Positions 34,376 to 46,320 of a stretch of DNA of 64,000 nt are shown piece after piece. The stretch comes from Pycnopodia helianthoides (lineage: Eukaryota > Echinodermata > Asteroidea > Forcipulatida > Asteriidae). The translations under genes were made by a program, and so were the position numbers. Location of the stretch: assembly GCA_032158295.1 (NCBI GenBank), contig CM063249.1, positions 5,347,195-5,411,194 of the forward strand, read 5' to 3'. The notes below the pieces were generated by a model that saw only the letters and a list, made by a program, of their open reading frames with translations, was not told the origin of the DNA and made no database searches. The first letter of the stretch is position 1; the number at the start of each line of letters is the position of its first letter.

Positions 34376-34455
34376 ATGGAGACCGGACAGAGCAGCGAAA
34401 ATTCGACCCCCAAAACACCCCCAAAAAGACAGGTTTTGGGGATCCGAGTGACTAG
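34333..34455 (+). CDS. Candidate upstream ORF overlapping the PPM1D start
   Basis: An ATG at 34333 in a strong context (ACCATGG) opens a 40-codon frame that ends at TAG 34453-34455, 80 bases past the PPM1D ATG and in another frame. If PPM1D transcription starts upstream of 34333, this would reduce translation of PPM1D. The encoded peptide resembles nothing known. The true 5' end is unknown. Confidence 0.35.
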   Translation: MERAQTSPASSIKQDGDRTEQRKFDPQNTPKKTGFGDPSD

Positions 34456-37400
34456 TGATTCCCACAAGGGTGGTAGGGATTATATGGAGGATATGGTTTC
34501 TATCCGATATGAACGAAGGAAGGATAATGATATTGCATTTTTTGGAGTTTTTGATGGGCATGGTGGGCGGGAAGCTGCGGTGTTTGCACGCGACATGTTG
34601 TGGGACTTCATAAAAGAACAGCGTGGATTTGATTCGAAAGATCCGGCCAAGGTTAAACAGGCCATCAAAGAGGGATTCCTTCAAACCCAGGAGGCTATGT
34701 GGAAGAAAAGAGGTAAATATTATATATTTATGTATTTCACGGACATTTAAATTAAACAGTTTTATTAAATTATAATATTTATTATTATATTAACATTTTT
34801 GTTTTTCATCCTGACAAGACAGACAGGCCTGGAATTTCATCTTTGTTGAGAGGGCTAGAACAAGGCCATTTTCATTTTGCAAAGGGCACTTCCATTGATA
34901 AATCTTAAAGTTAATGGGGAAACTTTTGATGGGGCACCGAATGACCGAGGCCAAGATCAGGGGCTACGAAGGCCGTGGCCTCTGTAATTCCAGGCCTCTG
35001 CCGACATGCCATGCACATGCTGCGCTGCGATAATCGTAACCCTCCATCCTCCCGATGGTCGGAGAGTGGTGGGTTACGAGTCATGCAGTGCAAAAAAAAA
35101 AATGTCGACTATTTTGGTCAGACTAGTCACCAGATTTTCCCAATTTTTACCACTTTCAAAAAACATGACACACATTCTAAAAACATGTATGTGATCATCA
35201 ATGTGTCATGAATCCATTCGTATTACTCAAAACATCATTGAGAAAATATTTTAAGAAAAAAAGACAAAAACTTACCAGAGACTGAGCGAAATTTTCATGA
35301 TGCGTAGACAATCTCAGGTCCGGTTTTCGAACCTCGCGATTCGTGACCTAGCAACATCTCGACCAATCAGCATAAGCGAACTCGTCGTTGAGCGCATTTT
35401 GTTGAGTTGCACAATCACAGGATATTTATGAGGAAAAATTTACAGATTGAGCGCGCATTCTGCAAAGCTGTTCCTGCAATTCACTGATCTACATTATACT
35501 GTCAGTATAATGTAGATCAATGTTGCAATTAATCAGCGCAAACTGCAAATGGCGCAAATCCGTTAAATAAAATAACTGCGTGCATGCACAGTCGCACACG
35601 AGACGATCGCCACGCCTACACAACGGTTTGGTTTACGCTGATTGGTTGATTTAGGGGAAGTGCGGTCCATGGACATTTCGGTCAGTTTCTGGTAAGTTTT
35701 TGTTCGTTTTTTCTTCAAATAATTTTTCATCGATGTTTAGAGTGTTATGAATGGGTTCATTATACCTTGAAGATCAAATCCATGTTCTTAGAATGTGTGT
35801 CATGTTTTTTGAAAGGGGTAAAAATTGGGCAAATCTGGTGACTAGTGTGACTAAAATAGTCGAAATTGCAATTTCGCCACTTTTTTGCACTGCATGACTC
35901 GTAACCCTCCGGTCTCCGACCGTCGGGAGGATGGAGGGTTACGATTATCACAACTAATGCTGCGCCTGCTGACTCGAGGCAGTGGATATTTTGCCGGCAG
36001 CGGTTTTTTTAAACTAAATTAAAGTTTACGCAATAAACCCGAAATGACACTAATTTTTTTGGGGGGGGACAACTAGTTTTAGTCTGGTTTCTCATCGTAA
36101 CGTTAATCACGAGATGGGGATCAAACCATTTGTGAATTTTGGACTTTATTTCCCTTTTAAAAAAATCTTTGAGAGCCATAAATTAGAAAAAGAGAAAAAA
36201 CGTCCATTTGAACGAAGGTTTGGAATCAATTTATATTAGCTTATTTAAATTATTAAGGAAGCGTATTCTTTTTTAATTGGGGTTAAACATGTTGAAAAAC
36301 AATATTGAACTACATGTACATGGACCAAACTCTAGCGTACAGCTTGATAAGTGGTATTTTAACGCAGCGCACTGAGCTACTGTACGCAACAATGGTTAAA
36401 TTGTCAATATTAATGCAGTTAAAATCTTATTAAATGTCAGCTACTTGTGTGTAAGTGGCAGTCAAAGAGGTTGATATACTGTTAACCGGCTAATAATAGT
36501 GTTTACTCAATCTATGTTTGTAGCCGGTGCCGGCAAGATATCCTCTACATTTTGTTTAATTTAATAAATGTAAATGGGTACCTGTTAGGGCGGAGATGGT
36601 TCTTGTGATGGATTAAGCTTGGCGCTACGGCAGCACAGGTTGTATACTCCCAAGGGATTTAAAAATCGAAATTTTGGGTGGGTGGGTGGGTCAAAACGTT
36701 TTCGAAAACAAATCAAATTTTTTTAACATTGACTATTCTGAAAGGCCCCCTAAACTGCCAGACTGCATTGGCCATTTTCAACACATGAGGGCGCCATAAG
36801 GCTCAATCTCATCTCTATTGGTAGCCTGAACATTTGTTGTCACACTTTGAGGCTTGTGAATAGCGCCAGATTCCAACTTGAGTGGATGTTGCCAGATGTA
36901 CATGTACCTTTGACCTTGCATTCAACTCCATGCGGAGATTCGCAGTCAATTCACCTGTACATGTACACATATTACATAGTGAATAAAACAAATTTACATG
37001 ATGTACAAATATTATGCACACACTGCATGCAGACGATCGAAAGTGCAAGCTGACAAATTACATCACCTCGGACCAATCATAGCACAGATCTGTATGGAAA
37101 GCTTACGTCGCTGCACGTTTTTCCAATGAAATCATTGTATCCGATTAAATCATTGGGCCTGTAAGACCAGTACCTGTCATTGTTCTTGTGGGTAAAGACA
37201 GGGGACCAGTCTGCTCCATTGGCAGAAAGCCATAATATACATGTAGACTAGTCCTATCATGACCAACTCAGATGGAATCGGAACGAGGTTGGCCCTCAAG
37301 GGCAACCTGTGCTAAACTACTACGTTGTAAACTGTAGCGCATTTTTGTCAATATTTGTTAGGTTTCTTCCCCCTTTCCATAGAACAAGTATCTTTCCAAT

Positions 37401-40400
37401 TAATTGGGAGAACCTGAACAGGAATTCCCAAATAACCTAAATTCTAAAACTATTCCAAGTTAAAGCCGTATTAGTTCTTGAAGAATACACGGCCTGAGTT
37501 GGTAGGAATATGAGTTGCCTTTATACAACCATTCATATTCTCATAATTATTGTATTCAAACTCTAAACTCTGCTGTATCATCATTCATTGGTTATTTATT
37601 TGAATAGGTAACTGGGGTCGGACTAAGTCAGGTTATCCAAGTACTGCCGGTACCACAGCCTGTGTTACCATCATCAGAGGAAGGCAGATGTGGGTGGCTA
37701 ACGTCGGGGATTCCCGTGCAGTGCTCGGCGTCAATACCCACAGTTCCCGCTTTCTCAAGGCCCGTGCAGTCACCATCGACCACAAACCGGAGTCTCCCAA
37801 AGAAGTGAAGAGGATTGAAGCAATCGGAGGGAAGGTGCAGGCCAAGAATGGTGTACAGAGGGTAGTGTGGGAACGTACCAAGCTTAGTCATACTGGACCA
37901 GTCAGAAGAAGCACTTGTGTGGATCAGATCCCATTTCTAGCAGTTGCAAGATCATTAGGTAAACTTTCTTTTCTTCTTTCTATGCTGTAGATAGTTCCCG
38001 ATAGATGCAATCTTTTTGGACGACTTGGTTTTAGGCTAGGCATGCAGAATATTTTTACACATCCAAGTTGTTCACCAACCAATCATGCAAGGAATTTGAC
38101 TGCATGCCATGCAAAATGATGCACGGTAATTACGCAAAATGCAGTTGCATAGTGTTTGCCAGAGGGATGTCTGGAGGGGTGTCTGGTTGTCTTTTGAACA
38201 CCCTATTTTAAATTTGGACACCCTGTTTTATCTGTCATTTACGTGTAAATGTATTGTAAAAGGGAACAAATTGGACGCCCAGTTTTTAGATTTCTAGCAA
38301 ATTTTGGACACCCTTTTACCAAATCCTGGCTAAAACCTGGCATAGTTGTGTGTTCAAAAATGATTTATTAATTTGCCTGTAAGATGGCTGACATTACATT
38401 GTGTAGTGCCAAATGTGAAATTTATATTCCCATTTTTCTCAAATTTGCAGCGCACTGTACACTAAGCTTACTGTACACATTTGGTATTTTACATGTCACT
38501 CTACACATTTGTTCTTTGACGTCACTGCACTTTTGGCCTCCTGTATCACTGAACAATTTTGGCCTCTAACCTCGATCTAGTTGACATTAAGTTTTTTGCA
38601 CTACTCTGATCATTGAAATTATGTTCAATTAATTGTCAAGGCAAGATGAGTTTATTAATTTGTGGCCCCAATTATCATGGCTCTGCTTAAAAAACTGTTG
38701 GTGAGACATGTAAAGTATATTCACATAGGTATTGCACAATATAAATGTCCGTTATCATTATTATTAATGTATTGTGTACCACTGAACAAAACAGTGACTG
38801 CTTTGTTACATTCCAAATAAAGGCCACATCGTCTAAAAACGTTGACTAATTCATTAAAATGTCTTTGTCAGGTGATCTATGGAGTTACAGCACACTACAT
38901 GATGACTACGTCGTGTCCCCATCACCAGATATCACTCATCACATTCTCAACCCTAAGGTCCACAAGTGCCTGGTTCTAGGGAGTGACGGTCTGTGGAATA
39001 TGCTCAGCTCTAGCGAATCCATCTATATTATCTCTTTGTATAACTTCGAAAAGAGCAGGGTAAGTTACTTTGAAGCGGAATTTGACACTGCTCAACACCA
39101 TCAAAATAATCTCTCCTGAGTTGTGGTGGTACTGAAAAGAAGGATTGTCGAAAGAATCACCACAACTGAATTGATATTATTTCCATGGTGTCACTGAAAA
39201 CCCGACTATAACTTAGAAGAAACTTGTCACTTAAACCCCAAACTACACAAAATATCTCCGTAATGAAAAGACTATACTTGGGCCCGATTTCATAGAGCTT
39301 CTTAAGCAGAAAATATTGCTTAATAACTTTCTGCTTATGAGAAATGAGCAAGACACCAGTCACAAATGCTACATGTGACATGGTATTTTGGCTGGTAACC
39401 TTGTTTTGGTAATCATAATTTTGTTGTGCGAAGCTTATTTTTTTGTGCTGAAGCAGCTCTATGAAATTGGGCCGTGGAGTTGTATGGGTCAGTTTGAACC
39501 ATATCTATGAAGGGTATGGCAACATTCAGGCAGTGGTTGGGTTTCCATATGATGTCACTGCAATGAGGTCACACGCAAGATATAACCTTCTTCCAATCAT
39601 GGTGTAAGTCGTACATGTAACTGTGACAAGACATCAACCCTCGCACTATCCAAAACAGTTACCGGGGCCCAATTTCATAGAGCTTCTGAAGCACAAAAAG
39701 TAGCTAAGCAAAACAAAATTATGCTCACCAGAATAAGGTTACCGGCCAAACTACCATGTCAAATGTACAATTTGTGACTGGTATCCTGCTAATTTCTGTT
39801 TAGCAGAAAATTGTTAAGCAATACTTTCTGCTTAAGCAGCTCTATGAAATTGGGCCCAGTGAGCTGACCAACCGCTGATACAAAACCATTCAGTTGTTGT
39901 GTATGGTAGAGGTGGAGCAACTGCATTATAATTATGTATGCATTCACCACATGATATCATATTGCAGATTGGCATAGTTCATCTATTATTCGCAATATTT
40001 AAAGGCTTGTTGCTGAGCATGTTGAGCCATTGTACATATTTAAACTTTTTATGATGTATTGATTTATAGAAAAAAGGTATCTCATATTGAAATAACTACT
40101 TGTTTATTTTTGAGTGTGATTTACCTTTTTTATGTTTATGTAGTTATTTCTTTGATATTGATATAAAATTGTATTTACTATTGTGGTGATGGGTAGTTAA
40201 GTTTGACTTAGTCTTGCCTTTCGCACGGCCACTTTTTAGGCAATCCCTCAGACCTTCATCTCTGTTTGAGTGGTGTGTCTGTGGTTTGTCTTATGTTCGT
40301 ATATGCCTTGTTTCTAGGCTCTCCCATGGTTTTTCTGGGTTCCCTGCAATGTTTTCTTTATATTTTGATGTATTTTTATTGTTTACTGTATTGCCTGATA

Positions 40401-41648
40401 CATTTTTCTTATCAATAAATAATGAATAGATATAAACAAAGTTGATCCTATTTTTCATTAATGACATTTTCAATAATTCTTCATACACATTTTTCTCATG
40501 TCTTGTAGGGTGAAAAAATGAGAGAAACAATCTCTCAACGCCTCGTGAAGAACTCCATCAACAGATGGGTTAATCGCTCATTGCGTGCCGACAACACCAC
40601 AGCCATAACACTCGTCTTCGACTTTCCCAAAGAAAAACCCAAACCAACAGAAAGTGATGAGAGTGAAAGTCCTTCAACATCCAACAAGGAGAGCAGTCCA
40701 ACCACGGCTAAAGAGGAAGGTTCTCCAAAAAAGGCTAAAGTGGAAGGTTCTCCAAAACCGGCTAAAGTGGAAGGTTCTCCAACAACGACTAAAGAGGAAG
40801 GTTCTCCAACAACCTCCAAAGATGCGAGTACTCCTGAAATCTCCAAGGAGGCCGAACTAGAGGATACTGAAGATGAGGGAACGATACTTCGCTTGAAGGG
40901 GGAAACAGACTTCTTAGGCCTTCAGGGCTTTGGAACCTTCCGCCCGAAGCTGAAGCGTACAAACGCTTACAGAGACTTCACCTTCCGCTTCTGGTACCCG
41001 GAGGACGCAGAAGAGGACATAACTACCAAGGAGTTTTGGGCCAGGAACAGGAAGCGAAAGGCCGAGGAACCCGAGTGGGATGACGAAGTGGACTGGGAGG
41101 AGTGGAGATCCGAACACAGAATAGAAGTCTGTGGGGAGTCGTACATAAACTTCCCATTCGACCAAGTAGTGGAAGGGAATAAGTTCAAACCTTACAAGCA
41201 CACGTCTCATCCATCTCCTTGGCTTACCCCTCCAGAGATTGAGGAGAAATGTAACTGTTTTGAGTGCAGGAATGATTATCCTGATTTTTGCACGGGATGG
41301 ACTCAGAAGAGGAGGAAGACGTCGACCTCTTGGTTTGAGCCCAAGGAGACTGCAAGATCAGGCGGCCAGAGCTCTTCTTCATTTACAAAATCTAATGGGT
41401 ATGAAAAGCGCAAGGTTGCTAAAAAGACTACAAGTCCCGTAAAGCAAAAGATACACAACACGCGCAACTCTCCAATAGAACCAGAGGTACCCCTAGCGCA
41501 AAGAGCTCTGAGAAGCTTGAATAAGAAAGCGGCAGAGTCGCCAAAAGGCAAGAAGTCTCCTCTGTCCACCAAGAGAAATCTCAGCACGCCCGTCAAAAGA
41601 AGTAGTAATGGTCGATTGAGATCAGCAAGGCTTCTCAAAACTTGCTAG
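34376..41648 (+). CDS. ppm1d: Protein phosphatase PPM1D (Wip1), PP2C family
   Basis: Nuclear, Mg/Mn-dependent serine/threonine phosphatase that in vertebrates switches off p53/ATM and p38 stress signalling. Exons 34376-34712, 37608-37958, 38872-39059 and 40509-41648 join in phase to 671 aa (human 605). PP2C motifs in order: GGRDYMED (32-39), FDGHGG (Asp60), [35 protein letters not shown] (Asp268), RADNTTAI (Asp320). The basic flap unique to Wip1 is present: [19 protein letters not shown] (197-215). The proline-rich insertion before FFAVCDGHGG in human is missing here. The C-terminal 340 residues are low-complexity and basic, with five imperfect 9-residue repeats of the PTTAKEEGS type at about 356-395, and end in lysine/arginine-rich sequence suited to nuclear import. 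Head to head with PIGS. Confidence 0.96.
34824..34997 (+). repeat. MITE, CAGGCCTGGAATT family, copy 3
   Basis: CAGGCCTGGAATTTCATC at the left and GTAATTCCAGGCCT at the right are inverted ends around the usual body. PPM1D intron 1. The Mutator-like element at 35026 inserted 20 bp beyond its right end. Confidence 0.8.
35026..35956. mobile_element. Mutator-like non-autonomous DNA transposon, copy 2
   Basis: About 95% similar by eye to the copy at 6408-7304 over its whole length, including long TIRs around GATAATCGTAACCCTCC. A perfect 9-bp direct duplication, ATGCTGCGC, flanks it at 35017-35025 and 35957-35965. The first four bases of the left TIR are missing. It carries an extra 49-bp insertion at 35482-35530. 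PPM1D intron 1; no coding capacity. Confidence 0.85.
35482..35530. repeat. 41-bp palindrome inserted into the Mutator-like element
   Basis: A near-perfect palindrome, CACTGATCTACATTATACTG, a central T, then CAGTATAATGTAGATCAATG (35482-35522), is absent from the copy at 6408. The 7-bp TGCAATT is duplicated on its two sides (35475-35481 and 35524-35530), and occurs once in the empty copy. This is the signature of a recent insertion of a very small element. Confidence 0.75.
36660..36765 (-). repeat. Partial MITE, GGGCCATTCAGAATAGTCAA family
   Basis: GGGTGGGTGGGTGGGTCAAA leads to TTGACTATTCTGAAAGGCCC, matching the right part of the full element at 41671-42067. Only this end is present. PPM1D intron 1. 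Confidence 0.5.
37165..37215 (-). repeat. Hairpin-ended repeat, copy 2
   Basis: TAAGACCAGTACCTGTC pairs with GACAGGGGACCAGTCT. This is the inverse of the hairpin at 2478-2536. PPM1D intron 1. Confidence 0.55.
39280..39857. repeat. Two palindromic MITEs, CAATTTCATAGAGCTGCTTA family
   Basis: One copy spans 39280-39473 (GGGCCCGATTTCATAGAGCT to AGCTCTATGAAATTGGGCC) and the other 39665-39857 (GGGCCCAATTTCATAGAGCT to AGCTCTATGAAATTGGGCCC). Each is about 195 bp with inverted ends and an inner segment containing ACTGGTATCCTGCTAATTTC or its inverse. They lie in inverse orientation in PPM1D intron 3. Other copies: 43446-43640 and 57137-57353. Confidence 0.8.
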
Positions 41649-41670
41649 AATCAGTACCTAAGGAGTTTAC

Positions 41671-42067
41671 GGGCCATTCCGAATAGTCAATATTTTAAAA
41701 AAAAATTACCTTTTTTCGAAATTGTGGGTGGGTTGGTCAAAAGAAATAACTAGAAATCGACATTTAATTTGTATTTAAACAACTTTAAAAAAAATTACAA
41801 ACAAAAGAGAAGAATAAGAAAAAAACAGCTGGCCCAGATCATTGTTTGTTTAAGCCAGGAAAAGCCATTGCAAACTACTGATGTTGGAGACCTTTGATCT
41901 AAAATATCTGCGCCATTTGAGTTGTTAATTTGTTCTTCAGCTTATAGGATATATTATACAGTCATTCAATATTTAAAAATCTAAAAAAAAAAAAATTGGG
42001 GGGGGGGGGTCAAAACAATTTCAGGAAAAAGAATAACTTTTTTAATATTGACTACTCTGAATGGCCC
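41671..42067. repeat. MITE with GGGCCATTC ends
   Basis: GGGCCATTCCGAATAGTCAA at the left and TTGACTACTCTGAATGGCCC at the right are inverted ends of about 24 bp around 350 bp of non-coding sequence, 23 bp downstream of the PPM1D stop. The flanks contain a 25-bp imperfect direct repeat beginning TAGAATCAGTAC on both sides (41646 and 42080). Confidence 0.75.
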
Positions 42068-43445
42068 CTTGGTGGATTGATAGAATCAGTACATATAGCG
42101 AGTTTACTGGACTGCTAGGATTTTCCCTTCCAATTTTAAGTTAAATTTTTTATACAATCTGTACTTTTTTTTGCTTTTTGCTGGGGTTATGGTTTTCTTT
42201 ATAAAGTCACTTAACTAAAGATTTAAAAGCTAAAAACAAGTAACCAGTCAAAAATTATTTCTTCTTTTTTTTAGATTGACATATTTAAGTTGTACAAAAT
42301 GAATTGCTCCATTGATTTGACGCTTTTTACAACATTTTATTGACGTAACATTGACCAAAAACAAGCAATACATGTATTTATAAATATTAGTAATCAATAT
42401 TTTGATAGGGAGATAGGGGTAGAAAACTCAATTGGTTTTGGTTTTCTGTTTGTATTACATCTTAGAAAAGAAAAGGTTAGTTGATTTTTCACAGTTGGTT
42501 TTTACCATAGAGAAAGGGTCCTTTCTCGCTGGTTTGTACCCATAATCCTTTGGATGATTAATAAACCATTGCTATTGGTTGATTTTAAGGAACTCTGTAC
42601 TATCCTGATCATCTGTCGTTGGCATGAAGCTAAGCCAACCATGATCATGTGTAACATGTAGTTTGATGGATTCAGTGCCAGTATGAATGCCAACGGGAGA
42701 AGTGTCGTCAAAACATGACACACCAAGACGAAATTCTCCTTATTTCAACACATTTATTAAACATCCCCCCTCCCCCAAAAAAACCCCAGATTTGTTGATA
42801 TAGTTTCCTACGATATATTGCACAGAACATCATTTACCACCATCTTTGATGAAAAACAATGGAAACGTGTACGCTGAGAACAACTCGCAGCCAATGATAG
42901 CCTTTTCGCGTGTGTACATTTCATCAAAGATGGCAGCCAATGCAAGGGGTCTATTGCTTCCTGTAGCTGTTAATAAACACAACCTTTCCTTGGTAATAAT
43001 AGATATATATGTCTTTTAACTCGGTATACTCCACTGCGTAATGTGTGCCAAAAAGCCTGCTAATTTCTTTTCTACTTTCAAAAAATACACGCACTGTATG
43101 TCACTTTGTACAGAATTCATAGCTTTTATGCCCTGAAAGATTGGTTCATGTCCAATCTTGTTCTTCCCTTAATCCGCCAACTTGTCTTGACAACACTATT
43201 CTAGTCTAGCAGGCAACAAAATTCCTGTCTGTAGGTTATAGACCTTTGTGATTATTCCATCATCTTCGTTGAATAATGACGTTCAAAACTGGTGCCAGAT
43301 TATTTGTCAGTCGAGCCCAAAGAGTAAAGAACTAGAGGGTGAACAAAATAATGCAACACAGTCTAATAAGAGTCATTTCTGCATACTGCATGTACTGTAC
43401 TGAGACAAGGCTGCTGGCCCATCATACCTGATAGGTCAGTGTTCA

Positions 43446-43640
43446 GAGCCCAATTTGATAGAGCTGCTTAAGCACAATAATTAACCAAGTACAAACAATT
43501 GCTTTACCAGAAAAAGGTAACCAGTATAACTACCATGTTTTATGTACCGTTTGCAACTGGTATCCTGCTCATTTTTGCCTAGAGCAGACATTTTGTAACA
43601 ACTATTGTCTGCTTCAAAGCAGCTCTATGGCATTGGCCCG
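43446..43640. repeat. Palindromic MITE, CAATTTCATAGAGCTGCTTA family
   Basis: GAGCCCAATTTGATAGAGCT to AGCTCTATGGCATTGGCCC, inner CAACTGGTATCCTGCTCATT. A diverged copy of the elements at 39280 and 39665. Confidence 0.75.
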
Positions 43641-43854
43641 GGTTACACAGCAGACGTTTTCCGAGTGGACATTCATATGCAATTTACCCAAAAGGATTTG
43701 TGCCAAACTGATTTGTGATGAGTGCTCTCTCTGGTGCTTTTATGTATCCTCGATGGTCCTGCCTCAATTTGATTCGTTTTTAAATGGTGATGATTACCAC
43801 AATAAAGATCTGTTGCTATATTAACCCTCCTACTCTCAGTGACTCTTGGCAACA

Positions 43855-44045
43855 TTTTCCAGTGAGTTGACCAACCATTTGAAACCAATCAACTGCCAAG
43901 GTTGTGTACGGTGGCACAACTGCACAGAACTAACTGTGTACTGTGTACATGCATTCCCTCATGGTATCATATTGCAGGCTGGCATAGTTTATCTATCATT
44001 CAAAACCACTTGAATGGTATCGAATGGTCAGACAGCAAGAGGGTT
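43855..44045 (+). repeat. Dispersed repeat (as at 26520)
   Basis: CCAGTGAGTTGACCAACCAT, then GTATCATATTGCAGGCTGGC and ATAGTTTATCTATCATTCAA, as in the copies at 26520-26910 and 39868-39990. Confidence 0.6.
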
Positions 44046-44878
44046 AATTATCAAAAGTTCATGGGAGATGAGTTTGACTTTTTTTCTTTTCTCCAAAATG
44101 TTAATTCGTAACTTTCTTTGAATCAGGTTAAAGTATTAGTTTAGATTGTGCTTTGACCCTTTTAGCATGTTTTCTTATTTTCTAATTCTTTTAAGCTTTT
44201 GTAACCCTGTTCTGTTTCAAACATACCTTTGGTATTCTGTAGGTTTTAGCATTTTTTACTTTTTCCAATTCCTCAATGTGAGTTTTCCCATATTGTTTAC
44301 TTTTAATTAACTATGTACTTCCTATAAGATTGAAATCTCGCCATTGCAACGTAAATGTTAATTCTGTATAATATTCATTTTAACTGAAAAAAAAAAAATA
44401 TTTAAATGCTAATACTTAGTTGATTAAATTATTTTTTTTTTAACCGCCAACAAAAAGTTTAGTCAATCAAATTAATGTGTACATTTTGGAGGGAGTTACA
44501 TCCTTGCAGATACATCATGAAGCTACCCTGGTGGCCAAGGTTCCAAGGGGTAAAAATGAAATGTATTTAAGGAAATTTAAACCTTGGGTGGAGTATTTGT
44601 AAGTCTCGGCAACTTCTTGAATCCAGAAAATTGTTCTGCCTTTTTTTTTTTTCTCAGAAACTAAATATTTTTTAGTTGTACTAATTATTCAAAAATCAGT
44701 ATGAGTCTCCATTCAGCCGTTACGTGTAGGGCCTATGTACTCTTAACATTCGGTGTGGTTCCCAGGTACCAATGCCATCTCAGGGTCTTTAGTACTAAAA
44801 GATAAACTATCAAAAGGATTTTCAACTGTCTCCCCACCAGAATAAAATGACAACAGCAAACAATATCAATATAAATGC

Positions 44879-45153
44879 AGGCCTGGAATTTCATCTTGGA
44901 GAGGGCTCTTTCATTGGAAAATCTTCAAGTCTATGAGGAAGTTTTGAAGAGGCACCAAGACCAGGGGTCGATTTCACAAAGCACTAAGATTCATCTTAAG
45001 ATGAGTTATCAGTATTACCATAGTGATTTGTATTGTGACATCAATCTTTGCTAAGCAACTGCGATGGATTTACAGTTACGATCAGTCTGAACTCTTTGTG
45101 AAATCGAGCCCGGGTCCACAGAGACCGTGGCCTCCTGTGTAATTCCAGGCCTG
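44879..45153 (+). repeat. MITE, CAGGCCTGGAATT family, copy 4, with a nested palindromic element
   Basis: The outer element has CAGGCCTGGAATTTCATC and GTAATTCCAGGCCTG ends. Inside it, from about 44965 to 45115, is a second palindromic element: GGTCGATTTCACAAAGC at one side and CTTTGTGAAATCGAGCCCGG at the other. The nested type also occurs, diverged, at 53255-53730. Nesting shows the inner family moved more recently here. Confidence 0.7.
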
Positions 45154-46320
45154 TAAACATTTGATAAAATCAACATTTTATGGACAATAAAGGATGTTTA
45201 CAATATAAAATATTATAATACACATTGTCAACATCTGTTGGAAGAGACAGTTTTGTGGAATAATCCCTTAATCCAAATTTGTAAGACACTTTACGACAGC
45301 AGTTTTTTATAACTTAATTTTCGAGAGGTCTTAAATTTGTCTGCCATCGCGCATTGCAGAATGTAAATAAATTAGAAGGCTTTTGTATTAGATTTTTATA
45401 GCAAAAGAATGTAAGTTTTTATGTGGTACTGGTGGGAGGTTATTAATTGGCCAGTAAATAAATGTTTAAACTGCCTGCAATGTTTTTTTAAAACATTTTT
45501 ATGAGCCATTTTCTATTTGAATGCAGCATTGTTAATTCACTGTAGGTCAAGCCTAATGATGGAAAATGTATTATTGGTAATGCCATGAATGTACAAAATA
45601 GTTACCTAGTGACAATTTGTTGGTGCAAATAGAAAATCAGTCTTGGTAAATATTTAAACAAATAAATTTAAAAGTGGACATTTTGAGAAAACTAAATACA
45701 TTTAAAAAAAAATCAAATTGAAGGTGTTTTTTTTTTGAGAGAGAGATATCATCCAAATTTTTTTGGAGAAATAAAATCTATCCTGAAAGGAACCTGTGAA
45801 AGTTCCTTCAATGGATTCTCACATTTCGGAGTATGGTAGTATGTTTTATTTTTTTAGTTATGCTGCTTCTAGTTGAGCAGCTTTTTATCATTTGCTCAAT
45901 CACACATCAGTTTCTTAAAGTGGGCAAATACTTGAAGATGGTGACTGGTTCCAAGTTAACACTGACTGTGATCGTTACATTCAGAGAGTGGAGGAACTCC
46001 ACCACAAAAGTACTCAAATATTTGTACTTTTTTAAATTTTATATAGCAATATTGCTTGCAAATTAATTCTGAACCACCTCTTTCACTTAAAAAAAAAAAT
46101 CTTCCCTGAAACAAATATATATTTTGTTTTTTTCCTTCTGAAACCACCAGAATCAAGTGTACTTAGAAACACACAAATATATTGTTTATTTATGGGTTTC
46201 CCATAGTTTGGCATGTGTACTGTGTGTTCTTCAGTAAATCCCATAGATAGGCAGATGTGGGTTTAAGAGAATTCACACTTTGGCACTTCGTGACTGCCAG
46301 AATTGACTTCCAACAATTAC

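Noticed and set aside
40654..41442. Other-frame ORFs over the PPM1D last exon (for example 40654-40860, 40914-41210 minus, 41303-41638 minus)
   Set aside because: Shadows of the long coding exon; their composition simply mirrors the Lys/Glu/Ser-rich true frame.
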